This document shows positions 1 to 10,307 of a stretch of DNA of 64,000 nt, piece by piece. The first letter of the stretch is position 1; each line of letters begins with the position of its first letter. The position numbers were made by a program, and so were the translations under genes. The DNA comes from Centrapalus pauciflorus (Eukaryota > Streptophyta > Magnoliopsida > Asterales > Asteraceae), in contig JAANYP010002881.1 in the NCBI GenBank assembly GCA_020465985.1, positions 514,632 through 578,631 on the forward strand, in the 5' to 3' direction. Below the pieces are notes generated by a model. The model made no database searches. It had not been told where the DNA came from and saw only the letters and a program-made list of their open reading frames with translations.

Positions 1-2522
1 ATCAGCTAAACCTGAAAAGTTGCCCCCACAACCGGGGTAAGCCGTCGCCTAGCGAGTAACAGATTTAAAAACACTGACAAGCATATATAATATGATCAAC
101 ACAAATATCGGCTCAAATTCAACATGTGTAGCATTACGACTCGCTCGGTTTAGCATACACGAATAGGATATTGTTACCGGCTCGCCCGATAACAGGTACA
201 CAACGTACGACTCGCTCGGTTAGCACGTGTACAAAACATGTGGCTCGTCCGACATGCAACTCGGAAGCACACAGCAACCTCACATAATGCACAGTATGCA
301 TACTGGGGAATAGGTTTTCAAATAACAACTCATGGCAACGAATTAAATATCAACATTCAAGGTTAAGCATGGTAGTTAAAGAATAATCATTGCAATAGAA
401 ACGAATGAGATATCCAGTGCAAACATATCATGTATGATCATTTGCGAAATTAAATCAATTACTCACAGTGCCTGCAATCCGTACTCGCCACCGACAACTC
501 GATATCAACTGAGAATACTATTGAGAGCCACACGTCTCGATCAAATCACTAGAGTCCTGATAACAAAGTACATTGCCTATTTATCAATATTCTTAACTCT
601 ATAAGTAACTAAGTCCATCCTCAATTCTATTAATTGAAGTTCAAGGATTAAATCGGTAAGTTTCGATTTATTTGTTAATGTTTATTAAACCCCTTCGTTA
701 ATAATTAATCTGTACTCCTCCACTTAATATGATTTATCTTTGTTACATTAATAAAGTAATTTTATAAATTAACGTAATAATTCAACTTTAATTGTCTCAC
801 CAACGATTATAATTTATTAATTAAAATTACATGAGTAACTCCCCAACTTAATTAAAACCACTAAATCGTTTTACATATAGAATATTTAATTCCATCCATT
901 TAGTATCTATTTCGATTTAATGAAAAGTTCGACCCAACTAATAATTCTTAAGTCCAAACTAATTTATTAAATTAATTAAATGGGTCATTAAGTTACAACT
1001 CCCTTTCTATCTTATATAAACCCATAATATTCATATAATCAAAATAATAATTACACCTAAAATGGATTTGCATTGGACTTAAAAAAATAAAACTAACTCC
1101 AACCCAATCAAATAAGTTTAATTATCTTAACTATTTAACTCATTAAACTCAAAAGGTTTATTAACCTAAATAAGTTATAGCAATCCATTTTTAAAAAAAT
1201 ATCCACCTCTAATCTCTAACCTATTTATTAGCCCAAAATAAAAAATATATATATATATAACAGCCCACCTTTCACTACATTTTTAGCCCAAACACTAATC
1301 TAACCTAACACTAACTTGATCCAAATCCTAATCTACCCTAAACCCAATTGACCCAACCGGGTCAACCAAATTAAGATGGTCCCCGTGCCTCCTCTCCATC
1401 TCAGGCGTGAACGAAAATAAGTAAGGAAAGCAGACAGATCAGCACCGGCCTCCTCAACCAAGAAGATAAGTCGTCGCCGGCCAAGGGTGTTCCGGCGCCT
1501 ATGACTCCTCCACGCTATACCCATATAACTTTGCTCCATCTCCTTTCAGCCACCACCAGAGAAGAAGAAAAGAATCAGAAAGAGCCACCGATGAACAGAC
1601 AGAATGGTGGCCACCGCCGCCGCTGCACCTCCTCCTGCCGCCGTTCGACCGCCGGCCCAGGCGCTCAGACCACTACCTAACTCAAACCCATTGATTCCAA
1701 TTCTATTTTCTTGATTTCACACCAAAATCTCATAATTCCAAAATTCTTGGATACAATTATATTGAGTTTAAATCCAAAATAGATAACCAAATAATATTCT
1801 AATGATGTTTCTTACCCTATTTCTGATATTATTATACATAAATTCAGATGAAACCCAAAACCCACCTAAAACCTCCATTGTTATGCATTTTGAAGCTCTT
1901 TAAATCATAATTTGATAAGTAAATGTTAGAACTATCAATAAGTGTTGATTTCCAGATTATAATTCTCATTTTAATTCATTTTTCACTACCAAAACAATGA
2001 TAGAAATCAAATAATGAATTTATAATTATTACCTCAAGGTTTGTGATGGATGTTGTTGTTGATGAACTTGTGAAGAAGATGGTAATGATGTTGATGATTT
2101 AAATCTTCAAAATTCAAGCCCTCATTCTACTAATAAAATTCCAGATTCTAGTGTGTGTTTATGTATGTGTTTTGATAGATTAGTGATAAAATGAAGAATA
2201 AGGGTTATACATATATAAGGATTTATGGTGAATAATGTGATCATTGTTAACATGGATGTAATCACATGGAATATGATCATAACCAATTCTTGTTGAGATT
2301 CCTTGCACACATGATAATTTCTTTAAATTAATTTCCTTTAAAATGACAAGTTTTCATGTTATATGATTATATCACTATATCTCACATATAAATAATTTTC
2401 CTTCATCATAAAATCACCTGATAACGTTAACATTTGAATCTTAATTAAATTAAGTTACGGTGTTTAAGATAAAAATGCCAAAATTACGAATAATTGTCCC
2501 CCTCAAAATTTGCGGGTGTTAC
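1..2522 (-). mobile_element. Gypsy-type LTR (LTR0), 5' end of an element or solo LTR, truncated by the window edge
   Basis: On the minus strand the segment starts at 2522 with TGTAACACCC, the terminus seen in the other gypsy LTRs here, and runs leftwards out of the window. A TATA-like box lies about 305 bp in (2210-2218), followed by a leader and a donor-like GAG/GTAATA at 2033/2032. It contains a GC-rich patch (about 1590-1670) and four imperfect copies of a GGCTCGCCCGA-like motif (about 140-260). A CACTGTGAGTA motif near 465 is shared with the LTR of the 4407-12538 element. No protein-coding region is supported; the small ORFs here are chance. It interrupts the CACTA coding remnant that resumes at 2523. 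Whether it is a 5' LTR or a solo LTR needs the sequence to the left. Confidence 0.7.
2210..2218 (-). promoter_or_regulatory. Putative TATA box of LTR0
   Basis: The minus strand reads TTATATATG about 305 bp downstream of the LTR start. The spacing matches the TATA-like site of the young chromovirus LTR at 55412-55422 (about 310 bp from its LTR start). Confidence 0.45.
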
Positions 2523-3232
2523 ATAATGCTAGAGTTGAAAGTCAACTTCAAGAAATGAGACTTGAAATGGAGCAAATGAGGAGAAGGATAAAATGTCTAA
2601 AAAAGACTTTGTCTTCTAATGAGTAGATTGGTTTACACTAATCTTTTTGGTATACACTAAACTTTTGGTGTATAATTCCAAACTTCTGGTAGCTGATTTT
2701 GTATGATTTTGTAAGGCCAAAACTCAAGTTACATACTTGGTTGTGATGTGTTATCTTCAGAAAACGGAAGAATCATGTATCGATTTATGGATTATATTTA
2801 TTAGAATGCATTTAATATGCAAGTCAATATCCTTTTGTTAAATGTATCTCTTTGGGTTGCTTATAGGTTTATATGGATATGCAACATACAAAATGCATTG
2901 ATTTGGTGTGAAATTAATTTAGCAACCACTCACTTTCGTTTCTATTTTTTACAAATATAACAACAATATAGAATATATATCGTTGCTAACTGAGGTATTT
3001 AGCAACAACTCATTTGTTGGAAAATATAGTACTTAGCAACTATTGAATAGTTGGTAACAGTAGTATTTACCAACGACTTAGCTTCGTTGCTAATTTGGTA
3101 AAATACCAACGAATTACACTTTTCTAAAATTTAGCAACGGTTTGTGTAACTGTTGGTAATTTACCAATGACTTCGCATATTTACCAACGATTGTGAGTTT
3201 ACCAACGAGCTTATTACTAACGACCGATAATT
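2523..3232 (+). pseudogene. 3' tail of a CACTA (En/Spm)-like transposon: transposase C-terminal remnant plus subterminal repeats
   Basis: 2527-2626 is open and ends in TAG. It encodes a charged, coiled-coil-like tail (LQEMRLEMEQMRRRIK, ending TLSSNE) of the kind found at the C-terminus of plant CACTA ORFs. From about 2915 to 3225 short motifs such as TAGCAAC, GTTGCTAA and ACCAACGA recur in both orientations, which is the usual look of CACTA subterminal regions. The left part was cut off by LTR0 at 2522 and the right terminus by another LTR starting at 3233, so the CACTA terminal repeat itself is not visible. The class assignment is by eye and moderate. Confidence 0.5.
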
Positions 3233-4334
3233 TGTAACAACCTAGTCTTTAGCTAAATTAATTATCTGATTATCGAACCAATAATGTAATTTTATTACAT
3301 TATTTGAATTATAATTTAATTAAGTTTTGAAATATTTAATTAAATTATATAAATATTTGAATTATGATTTAATAATTATTAAAGATAATTAAATAAAAGA
3401 GATATAAGATACAAAAATATTAGTGGGTTAAGTAGCAAACGTAACTGATTAAGTATATAAACGTCAATAATATTCATTAATCACAAATTTAGAAATCAGA
3501 CTCTCTCTCTACTTTCTCTCTCTACTCTCTCTCTCTACTTCTCTCTAAATTATCTTCCAAACCGACCGGCCGATTATCGAATTCTATATATCATCAGGAA
3601 GATCTCGAAGAATACTACAAGAATATAAAGTTGCATGCGTGATTTCATACGAATTTGAGGTAAGAATCGACACTTTTAGTTTCATATTTTCGGTTTTTGG
3701 AGGTATAAATTCGAATTTATCAATTTTCATGCGATTAAAGCTATTGTAGCTTGAGTTTTAACTAGAATATGTATAATATAATTGAACCTAGGCTTAATAC
3801 TTAACATATTAGTGATTTTAGACTTAGAAATGTATGATTTAAAGCTGTAACATATGAACAAATTCGAGAAACCAAGAACAAAGTCGAAATGCATGAACAA
3901 ACTCGATTTAAGCTAAATTCGAATATATGTTCGAATTTGACATTAAATTCGAGACTATGATTCGACTTTAACCCTATGAGGATTCAAATTTAACCAATGT
4001 ATTTGAATTTGTCCAATATGTTCGAAGCATTTATTTTTGAATTTAACCCTATATTTAAATGTAGGACATTTGAATTTAGTCTATGATAATTTTGATACTT
4101 TCAAATTTAGCATATATATTCTAAAGGTATGTTTCGAATTTAACTATATATTTGATTCTAAGCCTTCGAATTTAATTATATAATCGAATCTAATGCCTTC
4201 AAATTTATCATCATGTTCGAATTTAAGTATTAAATTCGAACCCCACTCCCTAAATTTGAATATCTTGAATAAAATACATGGACAACATATAAATTAACAA
4301 AATAATTAGCTTAATGATTATATATATATAAAAG

Positions 4335-4338
<4 letters not shown>
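3233..4338 (+). mobile_element. Fragment of a second gypsy LTR family (LTR3)
   Basis: It begins TGTAACAACC and has the same ground plan as the LTR of the neighbouring element: an AT-rich U3, a TATATAAA box near 3453, a CT-rich leader (3500-3545), then a donor-like TTTGAG/GTAAGA at 3659/3660. A block follows that is rich in TTCGAA-type motifs (about 3860-4260). It breaks off in a TA microsatellite. No 3' end, primer site or coding region of this family follows, so it is a truncated LTR. Confidence 0.6.
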
Positions 4339-4394
<56 letters not shown>

Positions 4395-4406
4395 TATATA
4401 TATATA
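4339..4406. repeat. (TA)n microsatellite at an LTR junction
   Basis: About 68 bp of nearly pure TA with one TGCA interruption. It sits exactly between the LTR3 fragment and the truncated 5' LTR of the next element. Confidence 0.9.
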
Positions 4407-6598
4407 TATTGTATTTAAAGTTATTAAGTTTAAATTTGTAATTTAAGTTGAAATATGTATTTGAATTATGAAAGTTGGTACGATAATTGGACTGATTATA
4501 AAGTTGATTTCATATTATGGAAATTTAGAATTATTAAATTATTAAGGAAAATAAAATAAAGATAGAATTCTTTATTTTATAAAATCAGTATTTTAATGGA
4601 ACCGGATAAGTTGAAGGGTTGAATGTGTCAAAAGTCGGAAATTTGGAATAAAAGGGGGGAAGATAGTTTATTTCAACTCATTTGAAATTATTCTCACTCT
4701 CTCACTAAAACTCTCTCTCCCTCTCGGCTCTCTCTCTCTCTAAAATATTGAAGATTATCAAAAGTTGATATTTGAAGCTGAAAATCTGGATTTAGCTTGT
4801 ATTCAAGGAACTAAAACATCTGCAATTGACGAATTGAGGTAAATATTTCTTGAACTCTTCGAATTTAAGAGTTTTTGGGTCGGGTTTTATAAGAACCGAA
4901 ATTTAGATTTGGTGATGCAAATGTTGATGCATGTATGATATTGTTATGGAATCATTAAACTCGAGTGTTAAGGTTGATATATATTAAATTTCAGCTTCTG
5001 ATTCGCACTATAAGTATGATTTCTGGAAATTAGTGTGTGTTTTAGTGTGTGTGGTCGAAAATGATGAAAAATGGTTAAAAAGGGTTGTAATTTGGTATAA
5101 AAACATGTTATTAATAGTGTCATAATGCTTGAAAATAGGTGCATTTTAGTGGGTATAAGTTATTGCATGTATGGGATAAACACGGAAAATGACTTAGATT
5201 TAAATCTGGAAAAATGGTCGAATCAAGAACAGATTCGAATGATCCGAATTCGGATGTTCGAATCTGTTAGATTTCGAATCAGGCACCATTCGAATCTAGG
5301 ATAGATTCGAATCTAACATGTGATCCGAAAATGTATGCAATCAAAATGGCAAAAATAATCTAAGTGTTTGAATCTCGGATGGTGTCCGAATTCGGTTGGG
5401 GACCGAATTCGGATATGGTCCGAATCTAATATGGTCCGAATTTATTATATGGTTCGAATCTAGTGTGCTTCGAATCTGTGTTAGTCCTAAATGGGTAAAT
5501 GGTCCGAATTTACAAAGGATCCGAATTTGGACTTATATATATGTGTGGACCGAATTGAGAAGTAAATGGGATCCGAACTGGGATCCGAATTCGGGTGGGG
5601 TCCGAATTCGGACATAGATCCGAAATGGGGACCAAACTTTGCAATAAATATAAAATTAAGTTTTGTGAATTTAAACAGTTATTGACACGATATGTTGTAC
5701 AACTGACTTACAGGTCCCTTGTGGTGTTGTTTAACCCACAGTGGGGTACTTTGTGGATCCGGTTGAAAGCCCGAGGAGAAATAAAATTGATTAAAGATTA
5801 ATAACGCACCCACTGTGAGTACAGTAGATTTCCTATGGTTATATCTGTTTTTATGTTAGCTTTGCCTGCTGAGACGTGTTGCTTCATTTGTTTATTTGGA
5901 ACTCTACTAACTTGCGTAGAATTAGATGCACATTCTTAATTGTTGCATGTCCGTTCATTTGTTGTGCATCTAGTGATGGACCGGTGGGTCGCATCGATTA
6001 CTCTGATGTTACTGTGCTATATGACCTGGAGCTGATCCCTCCTAGGCCCGGTAGGCAGTATGTCATCCCCGATCGTACGTTTGTCTCAGATGGTATGTTT
6101 AAATGCCGAGCTGTGAGCTCGAAGGGGCTGCGGCTCTGGTCCGTACTTTGCGTACGAAGAGGATATCCGATGTTGGTCATCTGTGTTATCCTTGGGCTTC
6201 ATAAAAATTTATAAAATGCGCAATCTATGTATTCACTAAGCATTCGCTTACGTTTTAGTTGTTGTAATTTTTACAGGAAAAGGAAAATCAGCTGCGGGAC
6301 CATCTAGCTAGGTTGTTGTTTGAAGTGAATTGAAGACTCGGTTGCTTATTTGGTAACTTAATTGTTGAGTTTATTGTTGTAATAAATTTGGGATAATGTA
6401 ATGTAATGGAAGTTTTTAGATATAGACATGTAACCTTTGTAGCACTGTAGAGTGATTTGAAACTGATGTAATACTTTATTTTGGTACTTTAATTGCTTCC
6501 GCACTTTAATTAAGTAATCAGATCATTATGTAATTGATGTATTGGTGATTAATCCTGGGTGTCTTGTTAATGGTGGTTGTTGTGGCAAGGGTGTCACA
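4407..6598 (+). repeat. 5' LTR of the gag-only gypsy element
   Basis: It matches 10330-12538 over almost its whole length but lacks the terminal TGTAACATCC segment, where it meets the TA array. It has a CT-rich leader (4690-4742), a donor-like GAATTGAG/GTAAAT at 4838/4839, a CCGAAT-motif-rich block (5210-5630) and a 3' end at ...GTGTCACA. Two stretches (about 4940-4990 and 5790-5965) are much more diverged from the 3' LTR than the rest. ORFs seen inside it recur in the 3' LTR and look like chance frames. Confidence 0.85.
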
Positions 6599-6603
6599 CG
6601 AGA

Positions 6604-6615
6604 TGGTATCAGAGC
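6604..6615 (+). other. Primer binding site, initiator tRNA-Met type
   Basis: TGGTATCAGAGC lies five bases after the 5' LTR end. It is complementary to the 3' end of plant initiator tRNA-Met, the usual primer of plant gypsy elements. The other gypsy element here has the same 12-mer at 60523-60534 on the minus strand. Confidence 0.9.
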
Positions 6616-6815
6616 AGTTGTTTGAGATTCAAGTGTCCGTGAGGTTTTGATCTCAAACATTAGGTAATGATATGTAGTGGTTTAAGTAATGATCTGAACT
6701 AAGATAGGTTACGATCTAGTAATTATAAGAGATTGACTATCATACGGGACAAATGAATGGTGTCTTTAAGTTTATGACATGTTGCTAAACAAATTATATG
6801 TTTATATTACAGAAC

Positions 6816-8000
6816 ATGTCTGGAGGAGGAATGACACCGGAAGAAGCAAGAGAAATGATGCTAGCCATGATGGCTGAGCAAAGAGAGATGATTCAAGATC
6901 AGTTTCGGGCTCGAGATGAGGCTGAAGCTAAGCGAAGGGAAGATAAAAGGAAGAACAAAGAAAAAGAAAGAGAAGGAAATAATGAGGAACAAGATGACAA
7001 CACTGGGTCATCTAATAAGCCCAGGGGTTGTCGGTTTAGGGATTTTAAAGGAAATGGAGCTGTAGAGTTTAACGGTTTTGGGGATGCTGTTGCTGCCCTG
7101 GAATGGATAACAACCACAGAACGGACATTCCGAATCAGTGATTGTGCTGAGAAGGACATGGTCCGGTTCGCTACTGCTATGTTCACCAAAGACGCAGTAA
7201 TGTGGTGGAATTCAATGGTGAATGCCTTAACAATGGAGAAGGTTTTTAGAATGACATGGGCTGAGTTTACTGAAATTTTCACTCAGCAATACTGCCCGGC
7301 CGATGAACGCCGAAGACTAGAAGCTAAGTTCATGACACTAATTCAGGGGACTAAGTCTGTGTCCCAATATGCAGTAGAGTTCACGAGGCTAAGTTTATTT
7401 GCGCCTCATCAGGTTGATACAGAAGAAAGAAAAGTTACTCGATTTGAGGCTGGTCTTGATTTGGAAATCCGAAGGGTGATGAGCAACGTACGTTACCCCA
7501 CGTTTGCTAGTCTGCTGGAAGCTGCCAGAAATGTAGAACAGATCCTGATTATGTCAGGATATGTGATGGGGTCTGCTGATGTTGCTTCAACTAACCCAAC
7601 TCAACCTTCACCGCCGAAACGTCAACGTGAAGGAGGCTACTCTGGTTCTGCACGATCATCACAGTACTCGCCACCACAGTCTTATCGTCGTCAGTCTAGT
7701 TCTCCTGGTCATGCTCGTGCATGTTTCTGCTGTGGAGAATTGGGCCACTACCAAAGTGAATGCCCACGAAGATCGGATGCCTGCCATAAGTGTGGTGTAT
7801 GGGGACACTACAGTAGGAATTGCAGAAGGAACGATCCAGCTGCTGCTGCTCCATCGTCGACTCGATCATTTGAAGGATCAAGTGGTGGTTCAGTCAACCG
7901 CCGGAACCAGCCAAAAAGGGGACAGACTAGTGCATTTCAGATTACCGTGGAGGAAGCTAGGGAAAACCCGGAGGTGGATGCGGGTACGTTTATAAGTTAA
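6816..8000 (+). CDS. Retrotransposon Gag (capsid-nucleocapsid), intact
   Basis: A 394-residue frame without stops. The chosen ATG (MSGGGM) follows an acceptor-like TTTATATTACAG; an in-frame ATG at 6798 would lie inside that acceptor. The order is an acidic and basic N-terminal helix (EREGNNEEQDD), a retrotransposon gag capsid domain (motifs AVMWWNSM and FTQQYCPADERRRLEAKF), a Ser/Pro/Arg-rich linker, then two CX2CX4HX4C zinc knuckles (CFCCGELGHYQSEC and CHKCGVWGHYSRNC). Gag forms the virus-like particle and its knuckles bind RNA. The frame ends at GTFIS and stop, just where the protease would begin in a full gag-pol. The downstream pol is broken, so Gag is the only intact product. Confidence 0.9.
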   Translation: MSGGGMTPEEAREMMLAMMAEQREMIQDQFRARDEAEAKRREDKRKNKEKEREGNNEEQDDNTGSSNKPRGCRFRDFKGNGAVEFNGFGDAVAALEWITTTERTFRISDCAEKDMVRFATAMFTKDAVMWWNSMVNALTMEKVFRMTWAEFTEIFTQQYCPADERRRLEAKFMTLIQGTKSVSQYAVEFTRLSLFAPHQVDTEERKVTRFEAGLDLEIRRVMSNVRYPTFASLLEAARNVEQILIMSGYVMGSADVASTNPTQPSPPKRQREGGYSGSARSSQYSPPQSYRRQSSSPGHARACFCCGELGHYQSECPRRSDACHKCGVWGHYSRNCRRNDPAAAAPSSTRSFEGSSGGSVNRRNQPKRGQTSAFQITVEEARENPEVDAGTFIS

Positions 8001-10307
8001 ATTTATGCTTGCAATAATGATGTTTAATTCTGATATCAACAAGCCTTTTGTGTCTACTGTTTTGAACAAACGACCAGTCATGACGCTGTTTAAGTTACTG
8101 GCTAGATTTGACATAGAAGTTACTAGTAACACATTAGCCGAGTTAGAATACCTATATCATAGTCGCACCTTAGAAAATTAAAGATGTAGTCTTCAAATTT
8201 GGATCTTACTCCGATATCATTTAGTGAATGTAACGTGATAAATATAGAAGATGTCGACGTTATAAATAAGAATGACAATGTCAAAAAGGAAATATAATGC
8301 TACTTGAGGATAGTATACTTATTGATATGATAATTGATCAATAAGAAAGTTAAAGAGACTTTGGACAGTAATGAAATTTGCTTATACCGTAAAGAAAGGT
8401 CTAATACTACGATTCGGAATCTAAAAGAGATTCGGAGGTGGTCATGAGTTTTGTTTAAATTCTGGTGCCAATTAATTAAATCGTAACTACTGCATTTATG
8501 CAATCAATGTTAGTCTTTTGGACTAAGTTGATAGTTGTGATTGATGTTGAAATTGTTAAGTAACACATTAGTTAACGTAGATCATGTGTATCATGATTGT
8601 ACTTTAGTGATTGAGGAGGTAGTACTCAATCCTGACTTGATTTCAATAGAGATCGGTGATTTGATACGATAATTAGAAAGAATTTATTAAATATATGTGA
8701 CAAGACGCATGTAGTTTGCAATGAAGGAATAATAAAGATAACTTCGCCGAAAGGAGGCGAGAAAAATTGTATATATGAGTATTGGAGAAGTGGGGATCAA
8801 TGTCTAATGATGATTGTTAGGTCCCGAAAGCTGATTGCTTAGGGTCGTGAGTCTTGTATGGTATATGCTATTGATACCAAGATTGAAGAGAGAACTGTGG
8901 CCGATGCGCCTGTTGTCCCAAATGTTTCCATAAATGTGTATGGAAGACTTGTCTGGTGTGGCACCTGAAAGACAAGTGAAAAGTTGGTATTGACTTGATT
9001 CCTGGAGCTTCTCCAAAAGTTTGTTATTCGTACTGTTTTGTATCTACTGAATGTGCATAGATTAAAGTGGTTTGAACAAATTGACTATAATAAATAAATA
9101 TCCGCTGCCGAGAAATGAGGATTATTCAATTAGCTGCATGAGAGCTAATTATTTTTCTAAGATTAATCTACGAATGGGATATGATTAGTTGAGGTCCGAA
9201 GAGGGAATGTACTGAAATTGGCTTTCAGGAATATTTATGAGCACTATGAGTCTCTGGTCACGATATTTTGATTAAGTAACACCCCAACCGTTTTATGAAC
9301 ACCATGAATAGAGATTTGTATATCAATGATGGGGGAATCGGTAATTGTAATTATTGATGACATTCGGGTATAAGTTTTAAGTTGAATATGTCAAAACGTG
9401 AATTTTGATTACAATAGATTATAATTTGTGGTATGTGATTTCTGGAATTGGATCTCGGAGGATTCTGTTAAAAGAGGAATGATTGAGAATTTGGAATCTG
9501 TCTCGCAGTAATTACAGATTTAAGAAGTTTTCTACGATTGGTAGATTTTAAACAACTTGATTATTCAGTATATTTTATATACAGACTCAAGAAGTTTATT
9601 ATTGGAAAGATTTTGCACAGATGTACGTGGGAAAGGTTATTAATATTGTTTTAGTATTCTAGACTCGATTATGTTAGAATAGAAGAGTTGTTTCATTTTC
9701 AACTCTTGGTTTGTGTTATAAGTGGGATTAAACACACATATAGCTATGAGTACAGCTTACTGACAACTGATAGAAGATCAGAATGAATGGACTATTTCCA
9801 CATCGGAATATATGATGAGACACCTAAACCAATCAGTTTTGAGGGAAACGATGTAGTATAATTGTTAGTATCACCGATGAGGTGTACTACTTGTTTTGAA
9901 AAAGGGATAAAAATTTGCACTGAGGTGAGTTGGTTCATTGAGAATAACAGAAAAGTTAGGAATCTGTTATCTCATTTAGAATTATTTAAGGAAATGTCGA
10001 AATAGCACTTGGTATTTCATGAAGAAATCTTTATTAAATCTTCACAACTGGTAATGAAGATTAGGCTGATTATAATGAATTAGAAATCATAAAGGGTTAG
10101 TATATGTTGAAAAGTCGGAATATATTATGAATACTGTGGTAATGAAGAATAAGGAACAAAGAGATTAAAATAGTATTGATACGTTGGAAGCATCACAAAG
10201 GAGTAGACCATACGTGGGAGACAAAGGCGGAAATATTAAAAAAGTATCCGAAACTGTTTGAATCCGAGTAACTTCGAGGACGAAGTTGAGCGTGGTGGAG
10301 CCCATGC
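8001..10307 (+). pseudogene. Degenerate pol (reverse transcriptase, integrase and chromodomain remnants)
   Basis: No long frame survives, but short matches to chromovirus Pol can be read in order by switching frame. The linker before RT (DLSGVAPERQVK) is near 8945-8980. RT pieces follow at about 9095-9110 (NKYPLPR), 9157-9180 (FSKINLRMGY) and 9210-9260 (the TAFRTRYGHYEFLVM region), with the FGLTNAP region near 9280. An integrase core piece (MSTAY then DQNEWTI, standing for the conserved STAYHPQ-DGQSERT block) is near 9745-9795. The chromodomain end is at about 10175-10271, closing with TAA. The RT catalytic block and much of RNase H and integrase are not recognisable. Stops and frameshifts are numerous, so it cannot encode a functional Pol. 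Confidence 0.75.

Noticed and set aside
1..2522. Complete retrotransposon on the left
   Set aside because: Only LTR sequence is visible; no primer site or coding region lies inside the window.
5396..5801. Plus-strand frames repeated at 11337-11850, with WTE/GPNL-rich protein
   Set aside because: They lie wholly inside the two LTR copies, use non-ATG starts and are translations of the CCGAAT-rich block.
6899..7282. 127-codon minus-strand frame
   Set aside because: Shadow of the intact gag frame.
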